Notes: generated by a model not told the origin, from the sequence alone. Shown: positions 25,178-34,697, numbered from the stretch's first letter. The stretch: DNA of 64,000 bases from a bacterium (GCA_017963125.1 JAGCUA010000060.1:1-64000); one strand, 5' to 3'. Numbers and translations: made by a program.

Positions 25178-26419
25178 TTACATTTTTCCGGCATAGACCT
25201 GCATCGCCTTCGCTTTGAAAAGCTCGGCGGACTGCGGATCGAAATTTTCTATTATTTCTTTCGGAAGGCGCTGTTTCTGATCCTCGAACTGCTCGATAGA
25301 TTTTTCAAGCAGAGAGATGATGTCGTCGTGCATGATGAAAGACGGCGCAGTCTCTTCAAGATAGAACATTATTTCAAACAGACGGCATATTTCAATTTCG
25401 GTCTGAATATCGACCATATAGCGGGAAACTGACATGAAGGTGGGACGCAGAGCCTTTGAAAGATTGATGTCTTCGTAAAGGCCTTTGTTGTTGCCTTCCT
25501 TGATATGCTTTATTACCGATGAAGCCAGATCCGATGCGGTTACGAGATCCCTGAGAGTGATTCCGGGCCCCGGATCTTTATGCGGCTCCAGAAATATCGA
25601 AATTATTGTGTTCAGGCATTCGCTGACGCTTGTTTCGGTCTTCAGTATGCTGTTGAGCAGATCCTGGATTTTGCTTTTGATGTGGGTGCGGGTCAGGTTT
25701 TCATGCAGTTCGTAAACTAAGTTTTCCGCCGTATCATCCGCTTTGTCAGAGGCGTCATCCGTGGTGATAAACGTTGAAAGTCTGGAGATTATCTGATTCC
25801 GGAATTTTTGTCTGTCTGAGTCGAGAGCTTTGGAAAAAACTGTCTGTACCCAGATGAGATAATCGATTATATCGACTAACTGCTCTGAGAAACGGCCAGA
25901 GAGAAAACGCGCCTGCAGAATGTTGTAATTTTTTCTTTCTATCATTCCTGCGGCACACGATTTTTCACCGAGCGGATAAAGGACGATCATTGATTCCAGC
26001 GCATGAAGGAAAAGTGAGAACGGCATAAAATAAGTGAGGTTCTTTGAGTTTATATTCCATGCGTGCGAAAAGATGTTTTCAAAAGTTTTCAGGTCTTTTC
26101 TCAGGTAAAAAAACTCGTTTTCCGGAAGGACTTTCCATAATTTTGTTACCATCGTGACCTTTTCCCGCATGAGCGGAATGACAGTTTTGATAAAAAATCC
26201 TTTCTTTTCCTCGGTGATAGCGGTCAAAGCATATTTTGCGAGACCGATGATGTAGTCAAGTTCCACCCAGAAAGCCGCATCTACGATGAACGGTGTAGGT
26301 GCTGAAGCGCAGACAGCCGAAGCTTCGGACTTCTGGCGGTGGATGTAATCAAGCAGCCCTGTTCTGTCAAAAGATGCAAAATCTTCAATTTTTTTAAGTT
26401 CTTCGTAATATTTTCTCAA
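25178..26419 (-). CDS. uncharacterised helical protein of the ruv operon
   Basis: 413 residues, apparently all helical and cytosolic, with no signal peptide or membrane helix. I do not recognise the family. Segments with regular heptad-like character include [23 protein letters not shown] and [11 protein letters not shown]. Its ATG overlaps the ruvB stop by four bases (ATGA), making translational coupling likely, so its product may act with or be made alongside RuvAB. The 3' end faces the LolC/E-type gene with only seven bases between stops. Function unknown. Confidence 0.6.
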   Translation of the reverse strand: MRKYYEELKKIEDFASFDRTGLLDYIHRQKSEASAVCASAPTPFIVDAAFWVELDYIIGLAKYALTAITEEKKGFFIKTVIPLMREKVTMVTKLWKVLPENEFFYLRKDLKTFENIFSHAWNINSKNLTYFMPFSLFLHALESMIVLYPLGEKSCAAGMIERKNYNILQARFLSGRFSEQLVDIIDYLIWVQTVFSKALDSDRQKFRNQIISRLSTFITTDDASDKADDTAENLVYELHENLTRTHIKSKIQDLLNSILKTETSVSECLNTIISIFLEPHKDPGPGITLRDLVTASDLASSVIKHIKEGNNKGLYEDINLSKALRPTFMSVSRYMVDIQTEIEICRLFEIMFYLEETAPSFIMHDDIISLLEKSIEQFEDQKQRLPKEIIENFDPQSAELFKAKAMQVYAGKM

Positions 26420-27435
26420 AAAAGGTCTCCCTGTATTTCGTTTGCCTTGATTCCGAACTTGTCCAAAGTCTTTTTCGTGACCATTCTTCCTTTCGCGGTA
26501 CGCGCGATAAAACCCGATTTGATGAGGTAAGGTTCGTAAACATCCTCAAGAGTGCGCCTTTCCTCGCTGACACTTGCCGCGATCGCTTCTATTCCGACAG
26601 GGCCTCCGCGGAAAGACTCGATTATTGTCATAAGGATGGTCCTGTCCATCTGGTCAAGGCCGTCCTCGTCGATCTCCATCTGGTTGAGAGCGAATTTTGC
26701 GATGGCGGTGTCGATGTTTCCGTTCCCTTTGACAAGAGCGAAATCACGGACACGCTTCAGAATTCTGTTCGCTATTCGCGGAGTTCCGCGCGAACGTCTC
26801 GCTATTTCGAGGGCTCCGGCATCGTCGATTGTGATGCCGAGAACTTTTGCCGAACGCTTGACTATGGTTTCAAGATCCTCGACATTGTAGTAATCCATCC
26901 TGAAAACTATCTGAAATCTGTCTCTGAGCGGGCTTGAAAGCAGTCCGGTTTTTGTTGTCGCGCCGATAAGCGTGAAAGGAGAAAGCGGAAGAGGCATACT
27001 TTTCGCGTTTTCGCCCTGCCCGAGCATGATGTCGAAGCGGAAATCCTCCATAGCCGGGTAAAGACTCTCTTCAACAGCCGGATTCAGGCGGTGGATCTCG
27101 TCAATAAAAAGGACATCGCCTTCCTGAAGAGGGGTGAGCAGACCGGCCAGATCTCCTTTCTTTTCGATGACAGGACCTGACGTAGAAAACATATTGACAC
27201 CCATTTCATTGGCGATTATCTGGCTGAGAGTGGTTTTGCCGAGTCCGGGAGGGCCGGCAAGAAGGATGTGGTCAAGTTGCCTTCCGTTTTTTTTAGCGGC
27301 TTCAATATAGATCTTAATATTGTCTACGACCGCTTTCTGTCCGATGTAGCCGCTCAGGTTTTTCGGTCTGAGTCCGCCTTCGAGCGACGAATCTTCGGGA
27401 AGTTCCTGCGAATTGAGCAATCTCTCTTCATTCAT
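26416..27435 (-). CDS. ruvB: Holliday junction branch migration helicase RuvB
   Basis: The AAA+ hexameric motor that drives branch migration of Holliday junctions with RuvA. 339 residues. Typical features: [12 protein letters not shown], Walker [20 protein letters not shown] near residue 59, Walker [12 protein letters not shown], sensor 1 [19 protein letters not shown] with the arginine finger, and the C-terminal winged helix ([17 protein letters not shown]). Located 16 bases after ruvA. Confidence 0.97.
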   Translation of the reverse strand: MNEERLLNSQELPEDSSLEGGLRPKNLSGYIGQKAVVDNIKIYIEAAKKNGRQLDHILLAGPPGLGKTTLSQIIANEMGVNMFSTSGPVIEKKGDLAGLLTPLQEGDVLFIDEIHRLNPAVEESLYPAMEDFRFDIMLGQGENAKSMPLPLSPFTLIGATTKTGLLSSPLRDRFQIVFRMDYYNVEDLETIVKRSAKVLGITIDDAGALEIARRSRGTPRIANRILKRVRDFALVKGNGNIDTAIAKFALNQMEIDEDGLDQMDRTILMTIIESFRGGPVGIEAIAASVSEERRTLEDVYEPYLIKSGFIARTAKGRMVTKKTLDKFGIKANEIQGDLF

Positions 27436-27451
27436 AGTGTTTCACCGTAAA

Positions 27452-28057
27452 TCAGAGGTTTCTGATAACTTTGAGAGCCTCTCTGATGATTTCTTCCGCT
27501 CTCTTTGATTCCTTATCCTCTATTTTTGCCATTGCATGCCTGATCTGAAGCGGATTGAAGCCCAGAGCGGCAAGAGCGTCGGCAGCTTCGCGGATCTGCT
27601 TGTCGTTTGAAAGGACCTTGGCCGTTTCCGAAGAACCTGCGGCGATCGCAGAAAATTTGTCGGTCTTGTCTTTCAGATCGATGATGATCTTTTCAGCGGT
27701 CTTCGCGCCTACACCGCTTATTTTCTTGAAGAACTGCGCGTTGCCCGAAATTATCGCTGAGACGATATCTTCGATCGGAGCCGCGGCAAGTATCGAAATC
27801 GCCGTTTTCGGCCCGATTTTGTTCACTTCGCAGAGCATGTTGAAAAGGTGTTTCTCTTCAAGACGCTCGAATCCGTAAAGGTCTATCGCGTCCTCGCGGA
27901 CAAAAGTCTCTACAAAAAGCGAGACCGTTTCTCCTTCCGGATATTTCACCGTAAGAGTCGGAGTTACGCCGACAACATATCCGACACCGCCTTCAGTCAG
28001 TATCGTGAGTTCGCGGTCTTCGTTCGCGACAACTGTTCCTTTAATGTAACCTATCAT
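27452..28057 (-). CDS. ruvA: Holliday junction DNA helicase subunit RuvA
   Basis: The tetrameric junction-binding protein that positions RuvB rings. 201 residues with the three usual domains: an OB-fold (MIGYIKGTVVANEDRELTIL), helix-hairpin-helix motifs (LCEVNKIGPKTAISILAA, FKKISGVGAKTAEKIIIDL) and the C-terminal RuvB-binding three-helix domain (REAADALAALGFNPLQIRHAM). Two bases separate it from ruvC. Confidence 0.97.
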   Translation of the reverse strand: MIGYIKGTVVANEDRELTILTEGGVGYVVGVTPTLTVKYPEGETVSLFVETFVREDAIDLYGFERLEEKHLFNMLCEVNKIGPKTAISILAAAPIEDIVSAIISGNAQFFKKISGVGAKTAEKIIIDLKDKTDKFSAIAAGSSETAKVLSNDKQIREAADALAALGFNPLQIRHAMAKIEDKESKRAEEIIREALKVIRNL

Positions 28058-28059
28058 TT

Positions 28060-28539
28060 TTACACCGTAAATGCGTGGGTTATTGCAATAGCAAGCGCGT
28101 CGGCGGCGTCTTCGTAAGGAACTTCCTTCAGTTTCAGAAGAATCTGTATCATCCTCTGAACTTGGGATTTTTCCGCCCTGCCGTTGCCTGTGACCGACTG
28201 CTTGACCCTTGTCGGAGTGTATTCGAAAAGGGGAAGTCCGTGAATCGCTGCTGCACTCATAACCGCGCCTCTGACATGTCCGAGTTTAAGCGCGCTCTGT
28301 GCGTTTTTCGCGATGAAAACATCCTCAAGAGCTACGGCGTTCGGCTTGAATTCGTCCATGACATCGCAGACACCGCGGAAAATATAGCCGATCCTGTCTT
28401 TAAAATCGAGCCCTTTATCCGGCATTATCAAACCGTTTTCAATGTGAGAAAAAGAACGCCCGGCAGCACTTATCAGGCCGAAGCCCGTTTTGATACTGCC
28501 GGGGTCGATTCCAAGAATGATGTAGCCTTGTTTATCCAA
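28060..28539 (-). CDS. ruvC: crossover junction endodeoxyribonuclease RuvC
   Basis: The Holliday junction resolvase. 159 residues. The catalytic start IILGIDPGSIKTGFGLI supplies the first Asp. NAVALEDVFIAKNAQSALKLGHVRGA supplies the Glu and DNA-binding segment, and the C-terminal YEDAADALAIAITHA the final acids. It lies between yebC (six bases) and ruvA (two bases), the standard yebC-ruvCAB order. Confidence 0.97.
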   Translation of the reverse strand: MDKQGYIILGIDPGSIKTGFGLISAAGRSFSHIENGLIMPDKGLDFKDRIGYIFRGVCDVMDEFKPNAVALEDVFIAKNAQSALKLGHVRGAVMSAAAIHGLPLFEYTPTRVKQSVTGNGRAEKSQVQRMIQILLKLKEVPYEDAADALAIAITHAFTV

Positions 28540-28545
28540 GATAGA

Positions 28546-29292
28546 CTATTCTTCCTCTGGCAACTGGCTGAAATCTATGTCGTAGTTCGCATAGACATCC
28601 TGAACGTCGTCGCTGTCGTCGAAAGCTTCCATGAGTTTGAGGACCTGCTCAGCGACTTTGCCTTCGACTTTTACGAAATTCTGCGGGATACGCGCGATCT
28701 TCGCTTCTTCGAACTGGTATCCTTTTTCGGTAAGAACACCGGAAACAGCGTAAACATCGCCCATTTCGGTTCTGATTTCCCAAACTTCATCGTTGTCGAT
28801 AACGTCTTCTGCGCCTGCTTCAAGAGCGTCTTCCATGAGTTTTTCCTCGTCAACACCCTCTTTCGGGATGATGATCTGGCCTTTCTGGCTGAACATCCAG
28901 TTTACGCAGCCGTTGTTACCCATATTGCCGCCGGCTTTCGTGAAGATCCTTCTGATTTCGGAAACGGTTCTGTTTTTGTTGTCGGTAAGGCAGTCGACCA
29001 TGATTGCGACTCCGCCCGGACCGTATCCCTCGTATGTTGCTTCTTCGTAGCTTGAACCTTCAAGTTCGCCTGTTCCTTTTTTGATTGCACGTGTAATATT
29101 GTCGAGAGGCATATTTGCCGCTTTTGCCGACTGGATGGCGGTTTTAAGACGCGGGTTGCCGTCCGGGTCTCCGCCGCCGCCTTTTGCAGCTATCGTGATT
29201 TCTTTGATGAGTTTCGTGAAAATTTTGCCTCTTTTTGCATCTGCAGCACCTTTTTTGTGCTTAATCGTGCTCCACTTATTGTGGCCTGACAT
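28546..29292 (-). CDS. yebC: YebC/TACO1-family protein
   Basis: 248 residues, opening with [20 protein letters not shown] and containing [24 protein letters not shown] and [14 protein letters not shown], all family signatures. Members act either as DNA-binding transcription factors or, in recently studied bacteria, help ribosomes through proline stretches; sequence alone cannot separate these. It is first of the yebC-ruvC-ruvA-ruvB-unknown run, behind AGGAGGTTTTCT, 70 bases after the YkgJ-like gene. Confidence 0.93.
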   Translation of the reverse strand: MSGHNKWSTIKHKKGAADAKRGKIFTKLIKEITIAAKGGGGDPDGNPRLKTAIQSAKAANMPLDNITRAIKKGTGELEGSSYEEATYEGYGPGGVAIMVDCLTDNKNRTVSEIRRIFTKAGGNMGNNGCVNWMFSQKGQIIIPKEGVDEEKLMEDALEAGAEDVIDNDEVWEIRTEMGDVYAVSGVLTEKGYQFEEAKIARIPQNFVKVEGKVAEQVLKLMEAFDDSDDVQDVYANYDIDFSQLPEEE

Positions 29293-29362
29293 AGAAAACC
29301 TCCTGAGAGTTGTTAAAAAAAGCCGCTGTCATCTACCATAAAATGAATAAATCTGCAAGTTT

Positions 29363-29791
29363 TTAGAGAATTTTTGTGGCACGAATTTTTTCAAGCCGCT
29401 TCTTTGCCCACTCTTTTTTGCGGTCATCGGCTAAATAGGTCAGGAGTTCTTCGGCAGTGTTGAAAATCGTTCCTTCGAGCCGTTTGATGCTGTCGAAGTG
29501 GCAGCCGTCTTCTTCCGGCGGATATTCTCGGCAGAGGTCCGGACGCGCTTCATAAATATCGCATTTGCAGGATTCGTTGAGGTTTTCGCATTTCCCCATG
29601 ACGAGGATCGACCACGTATGCCCGTTTTTCAGAATTTTTATGTTCGGGTTGAAAAGCCACCATATTATTTCATCGAACCGGTCTTCGGAACGCGGTTCCT
29701 TTTCGATGTCGATCGTGACGTAGCGGCAGCACATCCCGTTGCAGAAACGGCAGTCGTCGCCGTTGAAGTAAATTTCCTGCTTTTTAGCCAT
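29363..29791 (-). CDS. YkgJ-family cysteine cluster protein
   Basis: 142 residues with the metal-cluster pattern of the PF03692-type family: CRFCNGMCCRYVTIDIE at the start (CxxCxxxCC), then CENLNESCKCDIYEARPDLCREYP. The cysteines likely bind zinc or an iron-sulfur cluster. A tryptophan-rich segment (IIWWLFNPNIKI) lies between. Function is not established for the family. It starts two bases after mraY and thus belongs to the murG-mraY transcript. Confidence 0.8.
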   Translation of the reverse strand: MAKKQEIYFNGDDCRFCNGMCCRYVTIDIEKEPRSEDRFDEIIWWLFNPNIKILKNGHTWSILVMGKCENLNESCKCDIYEARPDLCREYPPEEDGCHFDSIKRLEGTIFNTAEELLTYLADDRKKEWAKKRLEKIRATKIL

Positions 29792-29793
29792 AA

Positions 29794-30891
29794 CTATCTG
29801 AATTTAATGGTGATAAGCGCGAGGGCCGCCATGATGGCGCTCACTATCCAGAACCTTGTTACGATCTTTGCCTCGGCCATTCCCTGATGCTGGTAGTGGT
29901 GGTGCAGCGGCGCACGGTAAAGGATACGCCGGTGCATTTTGAAGCCGATATTTTCCTGAACGAAAGTGGAAGTTATTTCAATCACGAAGATCGCTCCGGC
30001 AATGATGTAGACGACTTCCTGTCTGATCAAAACTGCTGCCGTTCCCATCGTTCCGCCTAAAAAAAGGCTTCCCATGTCGCCCATGAAAACTTCGGCCGGA
30101 TGGGAATTGAACCACAAAAATCCGATTCCCGCACCGACTATCGCGCCGCAGAAAACAGCGATCTCACCGCTTCCCGGAATGTATGCGTAAAGCAAATGCT
30201 GCGCCTGGATCCTGTTGCCGACGATGTATGCGAAAACGCCGATGACAATGAAGACGAAGACCGAAGGAACTATCGTGAGACCGTCCATGCCGTCTGCAAA
30301 ATTGACCGCATTTGCCGAGTAGACGATGATAAAAACTATCCACAGAAATGTGAGAATTGTCGAACTGAACAGAAATCCTTTTAAAAACGGGAACTGGAAC
30401 GAGTTTGCGACCTCTTCCGGAAGAGGGGAAATGCCGGGATGCAGAACAAAAACCGCGAGCAGAACGCCGAAAAGTATCTGCATCGTGTATTTTGCAAAGC
30501 GCGAAAGACCTTCATCGGCATCCTTTCCTTTGATTTTCTTGTAGTCGTCGATCGCACCGAAAACGGCGAACCATGCTGCGCTTGTAAGCAGCGCCCAGAT
30601 GAACGGATTTGCAAGGTCGCACCAGAGCAGCGCGCTTCCGATCCCAGTGATGAATATCAGAATTCCGCCAAGCATCGGGGTCCCCGTTTTTTTCTGCGAA
30701 TTTATTTCACCGTAACTTCTTTCGAAAGAGCGGAATCCGTGCCTGTAAAGTGCATTGATAAGCGGTCTGCCGATGATCAGCGAGAGGAAAAACGCAGTCA
30801 CGAAAGCGATCATGGCTCTCGAAGAAAGGTATTTGAAAACTGCGAATCCGCCGCCGGCACCGAAAACCGATTTGAAGATCGCGTATATCAT
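29794..30891 (-). CDS. mraY: phospho-N-acetylmuramoyl-pentapeptide transferase MraY
   Basis: MraY makes lipid I by moving phospho-MurNAc-pentapeptide to undecaprenyl phosphate. 365 residues with about ten membrane helices. Conserved motifs: KKTGTPMLGGI near residue 66, the catalytic FGAIDDYKKIKGKD region, NAVNFADGMDGLTI, and EVFMGDMGSLFLGG with the APLHHHYQ loop. Its ATG overlaps the murG stop by four bases. Both genes sit away from the usual division/cell-wall cluster. Confidence 0.97.
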   Translation of the reverse strand: MIYAIFKSVFGAGGGFAVFKYLSSRAMIAFVTAFFLSLIIGRPLINALYRHGFRSFERSYGEINSQKKTGTPMLGGILIFITGIGSALLWCDLANPFIWALLTSAAWFAVFGAIDDYKKIKGKDADEGLSRFAKYTMQILFGVLLAVFVLHPGISPLPEEVANSFQFPFLKGFLFSSTILTFLWIVFIIVYSANAVNFADGMDGLTIVPSVFVFIVIGVFAYIVGNRIQAQHLLYAYIPGSGEIAVFCGAIVGAGIGFLWFNSHPAEVFMGDMGSLFLGGTMGTAAVLIRQEVVYIIAGAIFVIEITSTFVQENIGFKMHRRILYRAPLHHHYQHQGMAEAKIVTRFWIVSAIMAALALITIKFR

Positions 30892-32888
30892 GATTTTTTC
30901 TCCTGTGAAATAAGTTCCATGACTGAATTATACTCTTTTTTGAGCTCGTATTCAGTCGTGTATCCGTTACTTGTGATGAGGATCTTATCAATTTCCGATG
31001 CAGCCGTGCTTTTGTCGAGGGCACCTCTTTTGATGAGGATCTCAAAGGCTTGCAGAATAGCCATCCTCACTTTCCATACGGCATCGAAGTAAAGTTTTGA
31101 GAAATTTTTGAACAGCATTTCGGTATCGGTCGAAATCTGGGCCGCCGCAAGAACGGCATCGGCTCTGACTTCAAAGCAGTGATCCGACATGTTTTTGAAG
31201 AGCATTTCCATGAATTTTTTGCGTTCTTTGTCGCTTATCCCGAAGTGGTTTGCAAACGCCGGAATGCACTGTTCAGCTGAAAAACGGGTCTCATAGTACG
31301 AATTTTCGAGCCCAGAAAGTATCGCGTTGAAAAGGTCTTCGCGTCTGTCGGTTTCACAAAGAAGTGCGAGCTGTTTCAAAGCCACAAAAGCGTCCCTGCT
31401 CAGGAACGGCGCACTGTTTTTGTCGGCGGCATACCGGATTATGAGCGGAATTACTTCGGAATAACCCAAAATCCCAGCAGAACGGCACGCACGGGCTTTG
31501 ATGACCGGATTGTGGGACGAAAAAAGCATGTCGATTTTGTTTTTTATGAGCTTTACTTCGTCCGGTTCGAGCGGTTTTTTCGCGCCCGATTTTGTTTTCT
31601 GCAGAAACTTTTCGAGTGAGGTCGAATTGAGCCCCAGAACGCGGTCGTTCACGAATTCGGTTCCTTTTATTTCATCCGGTTTTTCGCCGAGGTGACAGAG
31701 GTGGAGCAGATTTTTGACGATGATCTCAGCCGGATTGCCGGGGAAAATGTTTTTCGCTGCTTCCGACATTTCGGCAAGTTTCTGCGGATCATTTTTTAAT
31801 TTTGAGACTGTTTCGCAGAATTCTCCGTCGTCGGCAAACGCGATGTCTATCCCGTTCAGAGGATCTGTCCTCTCGTAGATCACGGCAGCCGCTCCGGCCC
31901 GTTCGATAAAGCGTGCGTTGCCTATCTGGTGGTCGTTTCCGATGTTGCTTATCGGGATTATGACCGAAGGCTTGCCCTGACGGCATACTTCGACGATCGA
32001 ACCTGCTCCAGCCCTGATGACGAGAAGGTCTGATGCAGCGTAGTAAAGCCCCATGTTGTCAATGAAATCACGGAGGATATATCTCTTTCCTGCGTCCCCG
32101 AGATCCTGCTTTTTGAGGATTTCGGAAACGTCGTTGAAACCGTGATATTCGTAGGTTTGTCCGAAAGGTCTTCCTGCACCGTGGATTATGTAGGCGCCCG
32201 GATCTTCAAGAAGTTTTTTTGCCGAATTCGCTAGAACGCGGTTTATGGTGCGGGAACCCTGAGATCCGCCGAAAGCAAAGATCACGAATGCATCGTCAGG
32301 GATCCCGAGCTCCTTCCTTGCCTCATGCCTGTCCTGCATCGAGATCGAACTTCTTACGGGATAACCGGAGAAAAATCCTTTGTTTTTCGGCAGATGTCTG
32401 ATCGTTTCGGAGAATGATACAGCAACTTTGTCGGCAGCCTTTGCCGCAGCTTTGTTCATTTTGCCGAGATCGGTGTTCGATTCGTGGATCATTATCTTCG
32501 TCTTGAAAAGTCCGAATGTCGCCTTGCGCAGGATCCATGCGGCGAAGACGGTAGGTGCGCTGACGAAACCTCCGGTCGCGAAAACTGCTGCCGGCCTGAT
32601 TTTAAGCAGCAGCAGAGCCGCTTTTGAAAGTCCCAGAAACATAGTCGTTGCGAATTTCAGCAGCTGTACGGGCGATTTTCCCTGCGGAAGAGGCACGCTT
32701 TTCACGAATTTAAGCGGGATCCCGGCTTTCGGAACCATGTGTGCTTCGGCTTTGTTTTTGACGCCGATGTAGGTGATTTCTGCTTCGGGAAGAGTCTTTT
32801 TGAGTTCGGATGCAACTGCAAGAGCGGGGCTGACATGACCGCCGCTGCCGCCGCCCGTGAAGATGAATTTTATCTTTTTTTCTTTCAT
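30888..32888 (-). CDS. murG: MurG glycosyltransferase with C-terminal HEAT-like extension
   Basis: Residues 1 to about 400 are a full MurG, which adds GlcNAc to lipid I to form lipid II: FTGGGSGGHVSPALAVASEL at the start, FAFGGSQGSRTINRVLA, and the donor-binding SDLLVIRAGAGSIVEV with GNDHQIGNARF. Instead of ending there, the frame continues for about 265 residues of paired helices resembling HEAT repeats (KARACRSAGILGYSEVIPLI, RADAVLAAAQISTDTEMLF, WKVRMAILQAFEILIKRG). There is no stop or frameshift at the junction and codon style does not change. The extension could be a protein-docking platform for cell-wall enzymes. It overlaps mraY by four bases. Confidence 0.93.
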   Translation of the reverse strand: MKEKKIKFIFTGGGSGGHVSPALAVASELKKTLPEAEITYIGVKNKAEAHMVPKAGIPLKFVKSVPLPQGKSPVQLLKFATTMFLGLSKAALLLLKIRPAAVFATGGFVSAPTVFAAWILRKATFGLFKTKIMIHESNTDLGKMNKAAAKAADKVAVSFSETIRHLPKNKGFFSGYPVRSSISMQDRHEARKELGIPDDAFVIFAFGGSQGSRTINRVLANSAKKLLEDPGAYIIHGAGRPFGQTYEYHGFNDVSEILKKQDLGDAGKRYILRDFIDNMGLYYAASDLLVIRAGAGSIVEVCRQGKPSVIIPISNIGNDHQIGNARFIERAGAAAVIYERTDPLNGIDIAFADDGEFCETVSKLKNDPQKLAEMSEAAKNIFPGNPAEIIVKNLLHLCHLGEKPDEIKGTEFVNDRVLGLNSTSLEKFLQKTKSGAKKPLEPDEVKLIKNKIDMLFSSHNPVIKARACRSAGILGYSEVIPLIIRYAADKNSAPFLSRDAFVALKQLALLCETDRREDLFNAILSGLENSYYETRFSAEQCIPAFANHFGISDKERKKFMEMLFKNMSDHCFEVRADAVLAAAQISTDTEMLFKNFSKLYFDAVWKVRMAILQAFEILIKRGALDKSTAASEIDKILITSNGYTTEYELKKEYNSVMELISQEKKS

Positions 32889-32949
32889 AGAACCTCTTTT
32901 TATACAAAAAAACAGTGCTTTTTAACAAAAATATTAAATATTACAAGTA

Positions 32950-33025
32950 AAAAAACGTTGCTCCGTTACGGCGCCACGTTGTTCTTCTCGTTACGTCGTC
33001 ACGTCGTTGCGTCGTCACGTTGTTA
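32950..33025. repeat. degenerate 8-bp-period repeat
   Basis: Around 32985-33022 consecutive octamers read approximately gtcgtcac, gtcgttgc, gtcgtcac, gttgttaa; a similar cgttacggcg stretch precedes them. It lies in the intergenic region between divergent murG and the glycosyltransferase gene. No inverted structure or coding sense is evident. Confidence 0.6.
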
Positions 33026-33035
33026 ACAAGAATCC

Positions 33036-33063
33036 TTGTTTTTCCATGGTTTTTCTTTAAAAT
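33036..33063 (+). promoter_or_regulatory. promoter of the glycosyltransferase-dapH operon
   Basis: TTGTTT (33036-33041), 16 bases, TAAAAT (33058-33063), 30 bases before the start codon. Confidence 0.5.
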
Positions 33064-33093
33064 ATCAGACTTTTTGTTTTTTCGGAGGTTGAA

Positions 33094-33816
33094 ATGAGCA
33101 AAGTTGCTGTCTGTATCCCGACTTACAACGAAAAAGAGAATATCACGGCTATAATCAAGGCTGTCCATGCTGAACTTCCCGAAGCCGATGTTTTCATCGT
33201 TGACGACAATTCTCCTGACGGAACGGCTGATATCGTCAGAGACATGATGAAGGAAAACGCTTTCGTGCTTTTGAAGGTCCGTCAGAACAAGGAGGGGCTC
33301 GGCGCAGCGTATCTTGACGGCTTCAGGACCCTTATCGAAAAAGGTTATGAAAAAATAATCCAGATGGATGCCGACTTTTCGCACAAGCCCGAATATCTTC
33401 CCGAAATGGTGAAAAAATCGGATGAAGGCTACACGGTCGTTGTCGGTTCACGCTACGTCAAAGGCGGAGGAACTGCAAACTGGGGCTTAGGCCGCCGCAT
33501 CATTTCAAGGGGCGGCAGCTTTTATGCAAGCACGATTTTAGGTCTCGGAGTCAACGACGTAACTGCGGGATTCAAGTGCTGGGACGCAAAATTTCTCGAA
33601 AAAGTGATCTCGACTCCGCTCGTCCTTTCGGGCTTCGGTTTTCAGATAGAAATGGCTTTCAGAACGAAGATCTGCGGCGGAAAAGTGTTTGAACTGCCGA
33701 TAGTTTTCCCTGACAGGACCGAAGGGGTCAGCAAAATGAGCGGAAAAATATTCAAAGAGGCGCTTTTCGGCGTCTGGAAACTGAGATTTATGGGCAGAAA
33801 GATAATGGAGCAGTAA
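33094..33816 (+). CDS. polyprenol monophosphomannose synthase-like glycosyltransferase
   Basis: 240 residues, a GT2-family enzyme resembling DPM1/Ppm1. Motifs: [33 protein letters not shown] (nucleotide-sugar Asp), [16 protein letters not shown] (metal-binding DAD and acceptor site), [24 protein letters not shown], and [11 protein letters not shown]. Such enzymes transfer mannose (or a related sugar) from GDP-sugar to polyprenyl phosphate on the cytoplasmic face. No C-terminal membrane helices are present, as in the soluble DPM1 group. It starts behind CGGAGGTTGAA and its stop overlaps the dapH start. Confidence 0.88.
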   Translation: MSKVAVCIPTYNEKENITAIIKAVHAELPEADVFIVDDNSPDGTADIVRDMMKENAFVLLKVRQNKEGLGAAYLDGFRTLIEKGYEKIIQMDADFSHKPEYLPEMVKKSDEGYTVVVGSRYVKGGGTANWGLGRRIISRGGSFYASTILGLGVNDVTAGFKCWDAKFLEKVISTPLVLSGFGFQIEMAFRTKICGGKVFELPIVFPDRTEGVSKMSGKIFKEALFGVWKLRFMGRKIMEQ

Positions 33817-34514
33817 TGGACGCATACGAAATCATAAAACTCATCAGCGAATCGAAGAAAAAAACACCTGTCCGCGCACTTTTCAAAGGCGATATCGAAA
33901 AATGTGACTTCTCTTGTTTTGCGGAAGTCTATAAAGGTGCCGATTTCGTCGAAGTTTACGATGAATACGAAAAGATCATGCCGTTTGTCGAAAAACATCC
34001 CGAAGTAAAAATGACCCGTTTCGAAAACGACCGCAGAAACTCGGCGATACCTCTTGCCGACCTCACCAAAATCAATGCGAGGATCGAGCCGGGCGCAGTC
34101 ATCCGCGAAATGACCGAGATCGGCGACAAATGCGTCATAATGATGGGAGCCGTCATCAATATCGGTGCCGTTATCGGCGAAGGAACGATGATCGACATGA
34201 ATTCCGTCATCGGCGGACGTGCGATAGTCGGCAGAAACTGCCATATCGGAGCAGGAACAGTCCTTGCGGGAGTAATAGAGCCTCCGAGCGCGACACCGGT
34301 AGTCATCGGCGACGGAGTCATGATCGGAGCCAACGCCGTTATTCTCGAAGGAGTACACGTCGGTGATAATTCCGTGATCGCGGCAGGATCGGTCGTAACC
34401 AAAGACGTGCCGCCGTGCTGCGTAGTTGCAGGAGTTCCTGCAAAAGTCGTCAAACAGGTCGATGACGTGACAAAGTCAAAAACCGAACTCGTCGAAGCGC
34501 TGCGCAATCTTTAA
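33816..34514 (+). CDS. dapH: tetrahydrodipicolinate N-acetyltransferase (DapH)
   Basis: This enzyme acetylates 2,3,4,5-tetrahydrodipicolinate in the acetylase branch of lysine and diaminopimelate synthesis. 232 residues: a helical N-domain (about 80 residues, [20 protein letters not shown]) and a left-handed beta helix of hexapeptide repeats ([58 protein letters not shown]), as in the YkuQ/DapH group. The ATG shares a base with the preceding stop (TAATG). Its product feeds the peptidoglycan cross-link, in line with murG/mraY on the other side of the promoter region. Confidence 0.92.
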   Translation: MDAYEIIKLISESKKKTPVRALFKGDIEKCDFSCFAEVYKGADFVEVYDEYEKIMPFVEKHPEVKMTRFENDRRNSAIPLADLTKINARIEPGAVIREMTEIGDKCVIMMGAVINIGAVIGEGTMIDMNSVIGGRAIVGRNCHIGAGTVLAGVIEPPSATPVVIGDGVMIGANAVILEGVHVGDNSVIAAGSVVTKDVPPCCVVAGVPAKVVKQVDDVTKSKTELVEALRNL

Positions 34515-34518
34515 TTAA

Positions 34519-34563
34519 CTCTCCCGCACCGTTTGGTAGGAGAGCCGTAACCTGATACGGCTC
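34519..34563 (+). terminator. hairpin pair after dapH
   Basis: CTCTCC/GGAGAG (about 34519-34543) overlaps a perfect 8-bp stem GAGCCGTA-ACCTGA-TACGGCTC at 34542-34563. There is no T-run, so it may act as an RNA end stabiliser or rho-type site and not as an intrinsic terminator. Confidence 0.4.
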
Positions 34564-34577
34564 ATTAGGACGTGCGT

Positions 34578-34697
34578 TTGTGTCATATCGAGCGTTAGCG
34601 AAACATCTCCGTCATCTTGAACGAATGTGAAAGATCTATTGTCATATTGAGCGTTAGCGAAATATCTCAAAGATTCTTCGCCCTGCTCAGAATGACG
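34578..34697. repeat. GTCAT..GAGCG..GAAA intergenic repeat cluster
   Basis: Three related units begin tgtcatatcgagcgttagcg (34578), cgtcatcttgaacgaatgtg (about 34611) and gtcatattgagcgttagcga (34641). The last unit ends in gctcagaatgac, an imperfect reverse complement of its own start, so it can fold. It belongs to the widespread class of extragenic repeats of the GTCATTCTGAGCGAAGCG type. It lies between convergent dapH and the AsmA-GT51 gene. Confidence 0.75.

Noticed and set aside
31690-31750. Frameshift or missed stop joining murG to a second gene
   Set aside because: The reading frame is continuous, codon style is even, and no ribosome site or start-like arrangement is evident at the junction; kept as a true fusion but flagged for checking.
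32950-33025. CRISPR array
   Set aside because: Units are eight bases, degenerate and without spacers; no cas genes are present.
34519-34563. Group II intron domain V (GAGCCGT...ACGGCTC hairpin)
   Set aside because: The stem is far too short, lacks the bulge and catalytic triad, and no reverse transcriptase or other intron domains are near.
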